DNA of 64,000 nucleotides, taken from the NCBI GenBank assembly GCA_963747755.1, contig CAVVGK010000003.1:214969-278968 (forward strand), given 5' to 3'. The notes beneath the pieces were generated by a model. That model did not search any database. It worked only from the letters and a program-made list of their open reading frames with translations, and was not told the origin of the DNA. The translations under genes were made by a program, and so were the position numbers. The stretch comes from DATFVA01 sp963747755 (GTDB lineage Bacteria > Bacteroidota > Ignavibacteria > Ignavibacteriales > Ignavibacteriaceae). The stretch's first letter is position 1. The number at the start of each line of letters is the position of its first letter. Shown piece by piece: positions 26,904-35,972 of this stretch.

Positions 26904-27839
26904 TTATAAATTTGTAGCTATGCTTATTCTATGCAGAGCACCTATGGTTCCAAGGGAGCTGAAACCGTAATCAAAAGTATAATCAGAAATCAATAGACCT
27001 AAACCGGCATTAAACCCTGCAATCCCTGCGGTAGTACCGACTTTCAGTTCCGATCTTTTTTCATTATCGTAACCAAAGCGGAGACTAACTACTTTGCTCA
27101 GATTAAATTCTGCCCCTACTGTAAAAGCTTTAAACCGCTGTGAAAAATCATCTCGTTCCTCATTCAGCTTATGAAAGTCAAGAGAAAGCCGTAGAGGTAA
27201 ATTCTCCAATCTTTTTGAAATTCCAAAAACCAGATCGAGAGGGAGCGATTCTTTCGTGTTAATATACGTTGTAAGCTGTGAACCCATATTGAGGGCCGCA
27301 AAACCGATATCAACCATTGCCGAAGGAATAGCATAATGGAGACCAATGTCTGCTGCCAGTCCTGTAGACGAACGTTTTTCGATGCCCGAATAAATAAACT
27401 TTACGTTGGCACCGTAATAGAAATTCTCGTCTAGTGCATTAGCATATCCGACAATGAATGCAACCTCACCGGCACCAAAATCCTGCGTCTTATTTCCGAC
27501 TTCATCGGCCCCTGTAAATGTACCGTAGTTAATGTATTTAACTGCGGCTCCGAACCTGCCAATACCTTCAAAATCCCGGGAGTAGCTCAGGCTTGCCAGG
27601 TTTATATCCAGCAGGTGTTTTACAAAAGAGAAGGAAACTGGCTGCCCGTCCAGCAAATCGAGTCCTGCCGGATTATAAAATATAACATCGGGATCATCAT
27701 TATTTGATACAAAACTGCCGGCAAGAGCCCCTGCTCGTGCGCTCATATCGAGCCTGAGAAAATCATAAGTATTCTGTGCGGAAACCATGACCGGTGAAAG
27801 AATTAAAATTGAAAGAAGGAAAGCGGCTGCTTTTTTCAT
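26904..27839 (-). CDS. porQ: Type IX secretion system protein PorQ-like
   Basis: The 311-residue protein has a signal peptide (residues 1-21) and then the PorQ/PorV family N-terminus: NTYDFLRLDMSARAGALAGSFVSNNDDPDVIFYNPAGL. This continues into a FadL-like beta-barrel (repeated aromatic strands such as FGAAVKYINYGTF) ending FSSLGTIGALHRISIATNL. In Porphyromonas gingivalis PorQ is an outer-membrane part of T9SS linked to surface attachment. Its presence fits the several T9SS cargo proteins here. It is a single gene, with no other por genes adjacent, as is usual. Confidence 0.85.
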   Translation of the reverse strand: MKKAAAFLLSILILSPVMVSAQNTYDFLRLDMSARAGALAGSFVSNNDDPDVIFYNPAGLDLLDGQPVSFSFVKHLLDINLASLSYSRDFEGIGRFGAAVKYINYGTFTGADEVGNKTQDFGAGEVAFIVGYANALDENFYYGANVKFIYSGIEKRSSTGLAADIGLHYAIPSAMVDIGFAALNMGSQLTTYINTKESLPLDLVFGISKRLENLPLRLSLDFHKLNEERDDFSQRFKAFTVGAEFNLSKVVSLRFGYDNEKRSELKVGTTAGIAGFNAGLGLLISDYTFDYGFSSLGTIGALHRISIATNL

Positions 27840-28040
27840 AAGCTCCCAAATTTTTCGTCAATATTTAATCATATTCGTTAATAAAGGCAAGGGCAAAACT
27901 TATATTAAAGATTATTTTTCTTTTATTTACGGCGATTTATCTTTAATTTGACCGGTAAATTAGACCATGAATGACTACCCGCATGACCCGATGACTCAGG
28001 ACTGAAATAAATCCACTTAAAAAGTCAGAAAGGATACTGA

Positions 28041-28667
28041 ATGAATGAGGCTAACAAATTCGTTTCGCCATCCTTATTTCTTTTAGCGGCCCTCTGTTTT
28101 TTCCTTCCGTTTGTCAGTTTTACCTGCCAGGGACAAAGAATTGCTACTATCTCAGGGATGGAATTAATTACCGGTACAAAGATTGAGAAATTTGAAATGG
28201 AGAAGTTTGATAGCGGGCAGACGAATCCCGACCTTGATAAACAGCGGGATGTTAACTCCGAACCGCTTGCAGTAGCTGCTTTCATCTTAGCACTGGTTGG
28301 GATAGTTGTTTCTCTCATCCCCCGTTATTCAAGGATGCTTTCTCTGATTGCGGGTGCGCTGGGAGCATTAATGCTGCTTTTCCTGAGGTCTAGCATCGGG
28401 GGGGAGGTGACAGGAGATTTTGATTTTAAGATAATTGAAGTCTCATATGAGTGGGGTTATTACCTGTCGCTGATAGTATTCCTCGTTGCATTTGCCTTAA
28501 ATCTTTACCAGGTAATAACGGAAAACCGGAAGGCAGCTTTTACCTCCATTGATGATCTAACGCTGTCGAACGCTGTTTATTGTCCAAGCTGCGGTGCCCA
28601 AAATGAGGCCGGAAGCATTTTCTGCTCAAAATGCGGTCACACCCTTACCCCCCAGGGAAACCTTTAA
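28041..28667 (+). CDS. Membrane protein with C-terminal zinc ribbon
   Basis: This 208-residue protein has a first membrane segment (SPSLFLLAALCFFLPFVSFTC), an exposed loop (about 30-75), three more membrane segments and a C-terminal double-CxxC zinc ribbon (CPSCGAQNEAGSIFCSKCGHTL, about 180-201) facing the cytoplasm. The architecture is seen in uncharacterised bacterial proteins. No function is claimed. It is probably a single-gene unit ending in the hairpin at 28688. Confidence 0.75.
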   Translation: MNEANKFVSPSLFLLAALCFFLPFVSFTCQGQRIATISGMELITGTKIEKFEMEKFDSGQTNPDLDKQRDVNSEPLAVAAFILALVGIVVSLIPRYSRMLSLIAGALGALMLLFLRSSIGGEVTGDFDFKIIEVSYEWGYYLSLIVFLVAFALNLYQVITENRKAAFTSIDDLTLSNAVYCPSCGAQNEAGSIFCSKCGHTLTPQGNL

Positions 28668-28687
28668 TCATCTGAAATTGTTTAACA

Positions 28688-28724
28688 AATGAACCCGTCC
28701 GTTGATTTAGCGGACAGGTTCATT
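28688..28724 (+). terminator. Hairpin after the zinc-ribbon gene
   Basis: Stem arms AATGAACC-c-GTCCG and CGGAC-a-GGTTCATT form 13 pairs with one mismatch. No clear U-tract follows, so it could be a terminator or a stabilising hairpin. It sits just before the htpX promoter. Confidence 0.5.
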
Positions 28725-28726
28725 CC

Positions 28727-28757
28727 TTGAAATAACTTTACTCATTAAGTAATTTTG
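28727..28757 (+). promoter_or_regulatory. Bacteroidota-type promoter for htpX
   Basis: TTG (28727-28729), 20 bases, then TAATTTTG (28750-28757) matches the -33 TTTG / -7 TAnnTTTG arrangement. It lies 21 bases before the htpX ATG. Confidence 0.55.
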
Positions 28758-28778
28758 AATTAAAATATCGGAGAAAAA

Positions 28779-29627
28779 ATGAATACCCTAAAAACTGTCT
28801 TCCTAATGACAGTTATGATGATTTTATTTCTGCTCGTTGGATACTACCTCGGCGGTTCCACAGGTATGACAATAGCTTTTGTATTTGCTCTAATGATGAA
28901 CTTTGGTTCTTACTGGTTCTCAGATAAGGTTGTACTTTCAATGTACAGGGCCAAACAGGTAACTGCAGACACGGCACCTAAGTTTTATGCACTGGTAGAA
29001 CAACTGGCAGTAAGTGCCAAACTTCCTATGCCTAAAGTTTATATAATAAACGATCCGACTCCCAACGCCTTTGCAACCGGGAGGAGTCCTGAGCATGCTG
29101 CGGTAGCTGCCACGACAGGAATCCTGAAGGGACTCAGCAATGAAGAACTTGCAGGCGTAATTTCCCACGAGCTGGCACACGTAAAGCACAGGGATATGCT
29201 GACAGGTACAATTGCAGCTACTCTGGTTGGTACTATTACTTTTGTCGCCCAGATGGCCGGCTGGGCCCTGATGTTCGGCAGAGGCAGGGATGATGAAGAG
29301 GGAGGAATATCGGGATTGTTTTTATTGATCCTGGCTCCGATTGCTGCAACTCTTCTCCAGCTCGCTGTCTCAAGGTCGCGTGAGTATGCTGCCGATGCAG
29401 GCGGTTCAGAAATTTCAGGTAACCCGCTTGGATTGGCATCGGCTCTGCGCAAAATATCTGCCGGGAACGATGTCAAAGCTCTGAGTCATGCAAGTCCTGC
29501 TACCGCTCATATGTTTATTATAAATCCCCTGCATGGTGGCGGGGTTATGAAATTATTCTCTACTCATCCCCCGATTGAAGAAAGAATTAAGAGACTTGAA
29601 AAACTGGCAGCTGAAAAGATAAAATAA
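28779..29627 (+). CDS. htpX: Membrane-bound zinc metalloprotease HtpX (M48)
   Basis: The 282-residue protein has two N-terminal membrane segments (about 7-25 and 30-46), then a conserved segment VYIINDPTPNAFATGRSPEHAAVAATTGIL. The zinc motif is HELAHVKHRD (His130, Glu131, His134), followed by two more membrane segments and the third ligand region SREYAADAGG. It ends STHPPIEERIKRLEKL. Family role: inner-membrane quality-control protease that cleaves misfolded membrane proteins, usually stress-induced. Its own promoter is visible. Confidence 0.95.
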   Translation: MNTLKTVFLMTVMMILFLLVGYYLGGSTGMTIAFVFALMMNFGSYWFSDKVVLSMYRAKQVTADTAPKFYALVEQLAVSAKLPMPKVYIINDPTPNAFATGRSPEHAAVAATTGILKGLSNEELAGVISHELAHVKHRDMLTGTIAATLVGTITFVAQMAGWALMFGRGRDDEEGGISGLFLLILAPIAATLLQLAVSRSREYAADAGGSEISGNPLGLASALRKISAGNDVKALSHASPATAHMFIINPLHGGGVMKLFSTHPPIEERIKRLEKLAAEKIK

Positions 29628-29654
29628 AATACTTCTTGAAGATGGACAGGAGAA

Positions 29655-30278
29655 TTGCCTAAATTAACATTTCAGTTTCCTGAAAGAAAAAGATTGTCTC
29701 TATTTAAACTCATTACCGGAATAATTCTCCTGTCGGTTATAACATGCAGAGCGCAGGGGAAAAGCAACCTGCAGGTATTTAATCTACTTGTCGATTCGTC
29801 AATCGTTGAATTGTCCTCATTGGTACCAGACACTGTCAGGAACATTAATCTGGATCTTGAAGAAGGAACTTATTCTGTATTTAATTCCCGGGTTATCTCT
29901 GACCTGACTGGAAGGGGATATACTCTTGTCAAACGGGATAGTATCTTCAGCCTTCAATATGTGATCAGTGAAGCTTCCACATCATACGGTGATATATTCC
30001 GGGACGGTCTTTTAGGTGATTACTTTGTCTCCCGCAGACTTACACTTTCAGGCAGCGGCAATCTTTCAGGCAGAACAATAACCACGCATAACTTTAATTT
30101 TACCTTTCAGGATACTGTTGCAGTAGACAGTGTTGATACTTATGAAAATACTGCCTGGCCGTTTACTCATGGGAGATTACCAACCGAGCCTTTCTTTTCG
30201 GGAATTCTCGAACCCGTGATAGCTGTGGGTACAGCTGCCCTGGCAGTGATCCTTTTCTTCACAATCAGGAGTAAGTAG
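29655..30278 (+). CDS. Exported or membrane protein of unknown function
   Basis: I do not recognise this 207-residue protein. The longest start is TTG 29655 with AGGAG only two bases upstream. TTG 29693 (giving MSLFKLITGIILLSVITCRAQ) is an equally possible start and leaves a normal signal peptide. The middle is beta-rich (LSSLVPDTVRNINLDLEEGTYSVFNSRVISDLTGRGYTLVKRDSIFSLQYVISEAS). The last 25 residues form a membrane anchor (ILEPVIAVGTAALAVILFFTIRSK). A secretin/usher link is not supported. It follows htpX by 27 bases. Confidence 0.65.
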   Translation: MPKLTFQFPERKRLSLFKLITGIILLSVITCRAQGKSNLQVFNLLVDSSIVELSSLVPDTVRNINLDLEEGTYSVFNSRVISDLTGRGYTLVKRDSIFSLQYVISEASTSYGDIFRDGLLGDYFVSRRLTLSGSGNLSGRTITTHNFNFTFQDTVAVDSVDTYENTAWPFTHGRLPTEPFFSGILEPVIAVGTAALAVILFFTIRSK

Positions 30279-30349
30279 CAATAAATACCTTTGACTACTA
30301 TGTTAATTTGGTTATTTTTCTCAATTAAAATATTATAAAACCGCTTTTT

Positions 30350-31111
30350 ATGAAATATTCACTTTTTATTCCTGTATTATTTCTGCTCGTATTTGAAGGA
30401 TGTTCGTCGAGTGTAGATACCACCAATATGACAGGTGAAAACCGGCTTTCATATGCCATGAGCCTTTACAATAATGAAGATTATCTTGAAGCAATAAACG
30501 AGCTTCAGGCAATCCTGCTGCAGTACCCCGGGAGTTCAATTTCGGATGACGCCCAATTTTATCTTGCCAAATCCCGGTTTGCAAGGAAAGAGTTCATAAT
30601 GGCTGCTTTTGAATTCAGCAAGCTGATTAAAAATATGCCTGCAAGTGAATTTGTACCCGAATCACAGTATATGCTTGCAGATTGTTATTATGAACTTTCT
30701 CCGAATTTTAATCTCGACCAGAAATATACGAGGAAGGCAATCCAAGAGTTCCAGGCATTTATTGATTTCTTTCCTACCAATGAAAAAGTTGCCGACGCTG
30801 AAAAAAAGATAAATGAGTTGAATAATAAACTGGCTGAAAAGACGTATTCAATTGCCGGTATATATGAGAAACTGGATTATCTGAAAGCTGCTGTAATATA
30901 TTATGATGAGGTTATCGACAATTATCATGATACACCCTATGCTCCGCTGGCAATGTACAATAAAATAAACGTTCTTGTTGAAAGAGACAAGAATAATGAT
31001 GCGATTACCGAGATAGATAAATTCATTGAGAAATATCCTGACAACAGGAGAATTGGCGAATTAAAAAATCTCCGTTCCAAACTTGAAAATCAATTATCCG
31101 CTTCAAGGTAA
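30350..31111 (+). CDS. bamD: Outer-membrane protein assembly factor BamD
   Basis: The 253-residue lipoprotein has a lipobox ending in Cys18 (VFEGC) and then a run of TPR units: ENRLSYAMSLYNNEDYLEAINELQAILLQYPGSSISDDAQFYLAKSRFARKEFIMAAFEFSKLIKNMP and so on, matching BamD in order and length. Role: outer-membrane lipoprotein of the BAM complex that folds beta-barrels. It opens a tightly packed run reaching ccmF, with its stop immediately followed by the thioesterase ATG. Confidence 0.9.
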   Translation: MKYSLFIPVLFLLVFEGCSSSVDTTNMTGENRLSYAMSLYNNEDYLEAINELQAILLQYPGSSISDDAQFYLAKSRFARKEFIMAAFEFSKLIKNMPASEFVPESQYMLADCYYELSPNFNLDQKYTRKAIQEFQAFIDFFPTNEKVADAEKKINELNNKLAEKTYSIAGIYEKLDYLKAAVIYYDEVIDNYHDTPYAPLAMYNKINVLVERDKNNDAITEIDKFIEKYPDNRRIGELKNLRSKLENQLSASR

Positions 31112-31585
31112 ATGGCTACCAAAAAAGTTAACGACAGTAAAATGATATCGACAGAGCTGGTGCTTCCGAATCATACCAACCAGCTGGGAAAACTTCTGGG
31201 CGGACAGTTGATGCACTGGATAGATATCTGCGCGGCATTGAGCGCTGCGAAACATTCAAACTATGTTTGCGTAACTGCTTCCGTTGACCGAATAGATTTT
31301 CATCATCCTATAAACCTTGGTGATGCTGTTACCCTATATGCTTCGGTTAACCGGGCCTTTAATACTTCAATGGAGGTCGGAGTTAAGGTTTTTGCTGAAT
31401 CATTCAGAATCGGTAGCAGGATACATACCAATTCTGCATATTTAACCTTCGTGAGCGTGGATCAGAATGGAAATCCGGTTAATACGAATGAGATTATTCC
31501 CGAAACGGAAGATGAAAAAAGAAGATTTGAAGAAGCACTTAAGAGAAGGGAGAACAGACTTCAGTCCCGTAAAAGGAAAAGTTAG
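31112..31585 (+). CDS. Acyl-CoA thioesterase, hot-dog fold
   Basis: The 157-residue protein is one hot-dog domain of the YciA/BACH type, with NQLGKLLGGQLMHWIDICAALSAAKHSNYVCVTASVDRIDFHHPINLGDAVTLYASV. The Gly-rich helix start and the Asp38 region fit the active site of this group. The charged C-terminal tail is ordinary. It hydrolyses acyl-CoA to acid and CoA, with substrate length not predictable. Its ATG follows directly on the bamD stop. Confidence 0.93.
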   Translation: MATKKVNDSKMISTELVLPNHTNQLGKLLGGQLMHWIDICAALSAAKHSNYVCVTASVDRIDFHHPINLGDAVTLYASVNRAFNTSMEVGVKVFAESFRIGSRIHTNSAYLTFVSVDQNGNPVNTNEIIPETEDEKRRFEEALKRRENRLQSRKRKS

Positions 31586-33659
31586 CTTCCTGTTTTTTTT
31601 ATTCCTGCTCTCATACTACGTTTATCCGCAGGTTCCGATCAACGGTTTCTGCAGATACCAGAATTTTAAAGTCGATTCCGGCTATCAGAAATTATTCTCA
31701 CTTAATTATAACGATGATTCTTACACTGATCTTCTTTTTTTCAATCCTTCCACAGGGACAGTCACTTCAATAGACGGCAGTCAGAATGGCGCTTTCGGAT
31801 CCAATCACAATTACGGTACTTCCCGGCAGATTTCTGTGTTGCAGTATCTGTGGGATAAAGATAACAGGATATCGGGGTATGCTTTTATTTCCCGTAAGCA
31901 GAGCTCTGCAGGGATTCTGCGATTTAACACCGAAGGTTATCCTGATGAAGAAGCGAGGATTAACTTCAATACTTATCCCGAGAACTTAAGCACAGGCGAC
32001 GTTAATAGCGATGGCATACCTGAACTGTTGATTTCCGGAAGTACCTTCAACGGACTTTCTCTAATCTACCAGGAGGGGAAATTGCGCGAGAAGAAACTGA
32101 TTGAAAAAACCAGTTATGCCGAAGCAGTATTCGCTGACCTGAATAATGATGGTTATCCTGATATTGCAGCAGTTGAGGTGTTTACAAACAGATTACAGTT
32201 TCTGTATAATAACAGCAAGGGCAACTTTAATAAGGTCAGGGAAATATCATTCAGCAGTCCGGTAACCTCACTTCAGCCTGCCGATCTTGATCTTGATTCA
32301 TACGCAGACCTCGTATTTACAGCCGGGAAATCGATAATTATCTATTACGGTGATTTCACTTCATCATATGAGGATACTGTAGTCATCGATACAAAATACG
32401 GGATAGATAAAATTGTCACCGGTGATTTCAATAGGGACGGACTGATAGATATAGCATACATCAACAGGCAGAACGGAACATTATCTCTTATATACGGAAA
32501 AGACAGCAGAGATTTCTATCCTGAACTTCTTTACCTGAAAAAGAATTCTCTTGCCGATATAATTCCATATTACAGTAAGTTCATCAACGGGATAGTTTTA
32601 CTTAATAATGAGGGGGAATATTATCTTGTTTCAAATCTGTCCTCGATTTCTAACCGAGTCAGTCTGATTGCAGGAGGGTATCCTTCAGCCGTATCATTCT
32701 ACGATCGGGGAAATAACAGTATCAATGACATCTGCTTTATTGACGGCTTTAATAAGACACTCAACCTGATAACCAGGAATAATTCAGGTTTACCGGAGAT
32801 ATGGTTCCCGATTCCGCTGTTTGAAAATGAAAATGCAATCATAGTGAATAACAAACTCCCCGGGCAGAAAACATTTTACTGTTTTACGAGAGATAAGAAA
32901 TTAATCGAAGTAATCATGGTCGATCTAGTTAAAAATAAGTTTAGAAGAAATTCGCTCTATGTACCGGGCAGAATAAAAGACATCAAAATTAATGAAAATA
33001 ACGGAAGGCTTTATTCAGCTTTTATAAAGGATAACAGCCTTGGCGTTACTACTTTTCTTTATGAGAAGGGACAGTATGAATCTTTTACATTCGCCGGTTT
33101 AAGGAAGAATGTATCGGACGCTGCTCTTGCCGTATATAATAAACCTGAAGTTTTTTATGCAGTTGAAGATACAAATTTAATAATCGGGGAAAGGATACTT
33201 GAAGCTGACAGCAAAAACTCCGAATTTGAAACCAATATTAAAAGCAAAAACGGGGTAGTTCTTTATTCCGGCAATTTTCTGAACAAGGAAAATTCTGCTC
33301 TGTATGGTTTTTTAAGTTCAGAGGCAAGGAATGATTTGATTTTTTTCCTGGGTCCCCAGGCCTTCACTATCTCGGGAAAAAACAGCCAGGCTCCGGGTCT
33401 TAGGATAAAAGATAAAAATCAATTATTTTTTGGTACTCTTAGATTTAACGGCCGGCAGAAAGTTTGTTATTTTAATCCCGTCCAAAGGAATATTAAATCT
33501 CTTGGACTAACAGACGGGGATCAGACTATTATGCGCAATCTGTTGATGGAGAATGTAAATTCAAGATCTTTTTTTATTAAAAACATGAATTCAAGGAATT
33601 ATCATGCTGTATATATTGATGACGATGAAGATTGCATCACGATCAGAGAGCTTAAATGA
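31512..33659 (+). CDS. Exported FG-GAP/VCBS repeat protein
   Basis: The frame is open from 31467, but I place the start at ATG 31512 (715 residues). TTG 31524 is an alternative. Either overlaps the thioesterase gene by over 60 bases. A hydrophobic signal (VSFLFFLFLLSYYVYPQ) follows a long basic stretch. The body contains FG-GAP calcium-loop repeats: DVNSDGIPELLI, DLNNDGYPDIAAVE, DLDLDSYADLVF and DFNRDGLIDIAYI, which build an integrin-like beta-propeller. The second half is beta-rich and not recognised. No T9SS C-terminal domain is present. It overlaps the next gene by ATGA, so the metalloprotease is likely a functional partner. Confidence 0.8.
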   Translation: MKKEDLKKHLREGRTDFSPVKGKVSFLFFLFLLSYYVYPQVPINGFCRYQNFKVDSGYQKLFSLNYNDDSYTDLLFFNPSTGTVTSIDGSQNGAFGSNHNYGTSRQISVLQYLWDKDNRISGYAFISRKQSSAGILRFNTEGYPDEEARINFNTYPENLSTGDVNSDGIPELLISGSTFNGLSLIYQEGKLREKKLIEKTSYAEAVFADLNNDGYPDIAAVEVFTNRLQFLYNNSKGNFNKVREISFSSPVTSLQPADLDLDSYADLVFTAGKSIIIYYGDFTSSYEDTVVIDTKYGIDKIVTGDFNRDGLIDIAYINRQNGTLSLIYGKDSRDFYPELLYLKKNSLADIIPYYSKFINGIVLLNNEGEYYLVSNLSSISNRVSLIAGGYPSAVSFYDRGNNSINDICFIDGFNKTLNLITRNNSGLPEIWFPIPLFENENAIIVNNKLPGQKTFYCFTRDKKLIEVIMVDLVKNKFRRNSLYVPGRIKDIKINENNGRLYSAFIKDNSLGVTTFLYEKGQYESFTFAGLRKNVSDAALAVYNKPEVFYAVEDTNLIIGERILEADSKNSEFETNIKSKNGVVLYSGNFLNKENSALYGFLSSEARNDLIFFLGPQAFTISGKNSQAPGLRIKDKNQLFFGTLRFNGRQKVCYFNPVQRNIKSLGLTDGDQTIMRNLLMENVNSRSFFIKNMNSRNYHAVYIDDDEDCITIRELK

Positions 33660-35326
33660 TTAAAAACCTGCTGCTGCTATTGATTCTGACTTTTTATGTC
33701 TCCGGATATTCCCAGGAGTGGAACAGAAACAGGCTCGATTCTCTCTTTAATTTTTATGTAAATGCTCATAATTACACCATCACTGAGATGCCCGGAACTA
33801 TTAATGAGGATACCTTACGGATTAAATGCGGGTTCGGCACTGCGGCAGAGGTTTTCATGCATTTCAATGAATTTACTGTATCACAACAGAGATTGCTTAA
33901 AGTACTTACAGAACGTCCCGCTACAGATGCAAGCATAGTTTCACCCTCGGGATTTTTCAGGATCCATTATTTCTCTACAGGAACTTACGTCCCGCAGTAT
34001 GATTTAAATGCATTTGCACAGGCACTCGATTCTTCATATAGCTTCGAAGTCGATTATTTAGGCTTTTCGGCTCCGCCGGAGGATACTCAGGAGGGTGTTA
34101 TTCCTGATAGTGCCGGTGGTGACAATAAGTATGATGTGTATATTGTTCCTATGGGTAATTTCTATGGAGAAACTTTCTTTGAGACGCAGATCAATTCCAG
34201 ACCAACTTATACATCCTTTATCAAGGTGGATTACAAATTCGGATCAGGTTTTTATACCCATGGAATCGATGCAGCCAGAGTAACAGCTGCACACGAGTTT
34301 CATCATTCGATACAGATTGGAAATTATATTTACAGAGACGAAGACCTCTTCTTCTATGAACTGACATCAACCTCAATGGAAGAATTTGTTTTTGATTCTG
34401 TAAATGATTACTACGGTTATATGAACGATTATTTCAGAAATACAGAAAGGGCCTTTGCTGAGAACAATGGTTATAACCTTGCTATATGGAATATTTTTTT
34501 AAGAGACAAGTTCGGGTTCGGTGTAATTAAGTCTCAATGGGAAAAGATGCCGTCAATGAGAGCAATAAATGCCATCAATACTTCTCTTTTTGATGATGGC
34601 TCGAGTTTCGGGAACGAGCTCAATAAATTTGGCATTTGGACTTTTTATACTGGTTACCGTGCTGATCAGAGTAAATATTTTGAGGAAGCTGCAAATTATC
34701 CTGTACTTCGCATTTCTTCGGCGATTGCGTTTAGCTCTCCCGAAGTTTATGTAACCATGAATGCTCACCCCACATCAAACAATTTTATTGATTTTATTGA
34801 CCAGGCTCAGGGCGATACCCTGACGGTTCTCGTCACAAACACTGATAATGCGAATGGTATTATCAACCCACAGTCTTTTTACCCATTTACATATTATGTA
34901 TATGATCATAATGAACCCGGCAGCCAGCAGCTTACCGGAGTTTACTATTCAAAGCTGATAACTGATCTTCCTTCTATGTGGACATCATCCGAATTTTTCA
35001 ACAATTATCTAATCAGGGAAAGCGAGATACCGCTTGAGATTTCTGATTATGCTTTTCCAAACCCCTTCAGGTACGGCCTGAATGATAATATAGTATTCCC
35101 GGTGAAACGCAGTGGAGCCTCAGAGGCAAGCCTAAATGTTTATACAACTGCAATGGAACTGGTATACTCGGTTACGAAGCCGTTTGATTATATATCCGGA
35201 CAAAAAGTTTTGAGGTGGAACGGACTGGATAGCAAAAACCAGAGGGTTTCCTCCGGTGTCTACATATTCATAACCAGGTCAGGCAATGAAAAGCAGATAG
35301 GGAAGCTGGTAATATTTAATGAATAA
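33656..35326 (+). CDS. Secreted putative metalloprotease, MXAN_6640-like, with C-terminal Ig/FlgD-like domain
   Basis: The 556-residue protein has a signal peptide (MIKNLLLLLILTFYVSGYSQ). A catalytic-type region follows with the zinc motif HEFHHSIQ (about residue 213) and a downstream Glu-rich segment FFYELTSTSMEEF, typical of the MXAN_6640 putative metalloprotease family. The C-terminal domain (about 465-556, ISDYAFPNPFRYGLNDNIVFPV ... GVYIFITRSGNEKQIGKLVIF) resembles FlgD-like and T9SS sorting domains. It overlaps both neighbours by a few bases. Enzyme activity is inferred from the motif only. Confidence 0.83.
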   Translation: MIKNLLLLLILTFYVSGYSQEWNRNRLDSLFNFYVNAHNYTITEMPGTINEDTLRIKCGFGTAAEVFMHFNEFTVSQQRLLKVLTERPATDASIVSPSGFFRIHYFSTGTYVPQYDLNAFAQALDSSYSFEVDYLGFSAPPEDTQEGVIPDSAGGDNKYDVYIVPMGNFYGETFFETQINSRPTYTSFIKVDYKFGSGFYTHGIDAARVTAAHEFHHSIQIGNYIYRDEDLFFYELTSTSMEEFVFDSVNDYYGYMNDYFRNTERAFAENNGYNLAIWNIFLRDKFGFGVIKSQWEKMPSMRAINAINTSLFDDGSSFGNELNKFGIWTFYTGYRADQSKYFEEAANYPVLRISSAIAFSSPEVYVTMNAHPTSNNFIDFIDQAQGDTLTVLVTNTDNANGIINPQSFYPFTYYVYDHNEPGSQQLTGVYYSKLITDLPSMWTSSEFFNNYLIRESEIPLEISDYAFPNPFRYGLNDNIVFPVKRSGASEASLNVYTTAMELVYSVTKPFDYISGQKVLRWNGLDSKNQRVSSGVYIFITRSGNEKQIGKLVIFNE

Positions 35327-35972
35327 TTTTGCAGTCCAGGCGGAATCATTAAGTAAAACATTCGGGAGAAGACTGATTTTTTCGGGACTCAGTTTCGGGT
35401 TTGACAAGCATGGTGTTTACGGCATTTCAGGACCTAATGGTTCAGGAAAATCCACCCTCGTTCAAATTATTGCCGGGATCATCTCGCCTTCACAGGGGAA
35501 AGTGAAACATTCAATTGAAGGGAAAGAGATCCCTCCAGAGAAGCTTCATAATTATATCGGATTTGTTTCACCCTACCTTGTATTGTATGAAGAATTCACT
35601 GCTAAGGAGAACCTCGAACTATTTGCAGATATAAGGAACGTTCCTTTCAACAAAGAGAGGGTAGATTATCTTCTTAAAGTATTTTTGATCTACGAGAGAA
35701 AGGATGATCTTGTAAAAACATATTCCTCCGGAATGAAACAGAGAATGAAATTCATTTTTGCACTGATGCATTCACCGAAGCTCCTTATACTTGATGAACC
35801 AACATCCAACCTGGATGAAGAAGGGAAGGAGTCCGTTTACAAAATTGTACGCGAAGCAGGACAAAACAGCATCGTTTTGATCGCATCTAATGAAAGAACC
35901 GATCTGGATCTCTGCAGCGAGAGGATCGTTATTCAGGATTATAAAAATATCACAGTACAGGATGTAAAGTGA
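35319..35972 (+). CDS. ccmA: Cytochrome c maturation ABC transporter ATP-binding protein CcmA
   Basis: The 217-residue ABC ATPase has Walker A GPNGSGKS (Lys44), signature YSSGMKQRMK (about 129-138), Walker B LLILDEP and a D-loop SNLDEEG. Being followed at once by ccmB, C, D, E and F identifies it as CcmA, which with CcmB and CcmC frees haem-loaded CcmE for haem delivery to apocytochromes. It overlaps the protease gene by 8 bases and ccmB by 4. Confidence 0.93.
   Translation: MNNFAVQAESLSKTFGRRLIFSGLSFGFDKHGVYGISGPNGSGKSTLVQIIAGIISPSQGKVKHSIEGKEIPPEKLHNYIGFVSPYLVLYEEFTAKENLELFADIRNVPFNKERVDYLLKVFLIYERKDDLVKTYSSGMKQRMKFIFALMHSPKLLILDEPTSNLDEEGKESVYKIVREAGQNSIVLIASNERTDLDLCSERIVIQDYKNITVQDVK

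Noticed and set aside
29039..29476. Antisense frame of 145 codons in htpX
   Set aside because: It is the mirror of conserved htpX coding sequence, with low-complexity Ser/Ala composition typical of antisense frames.
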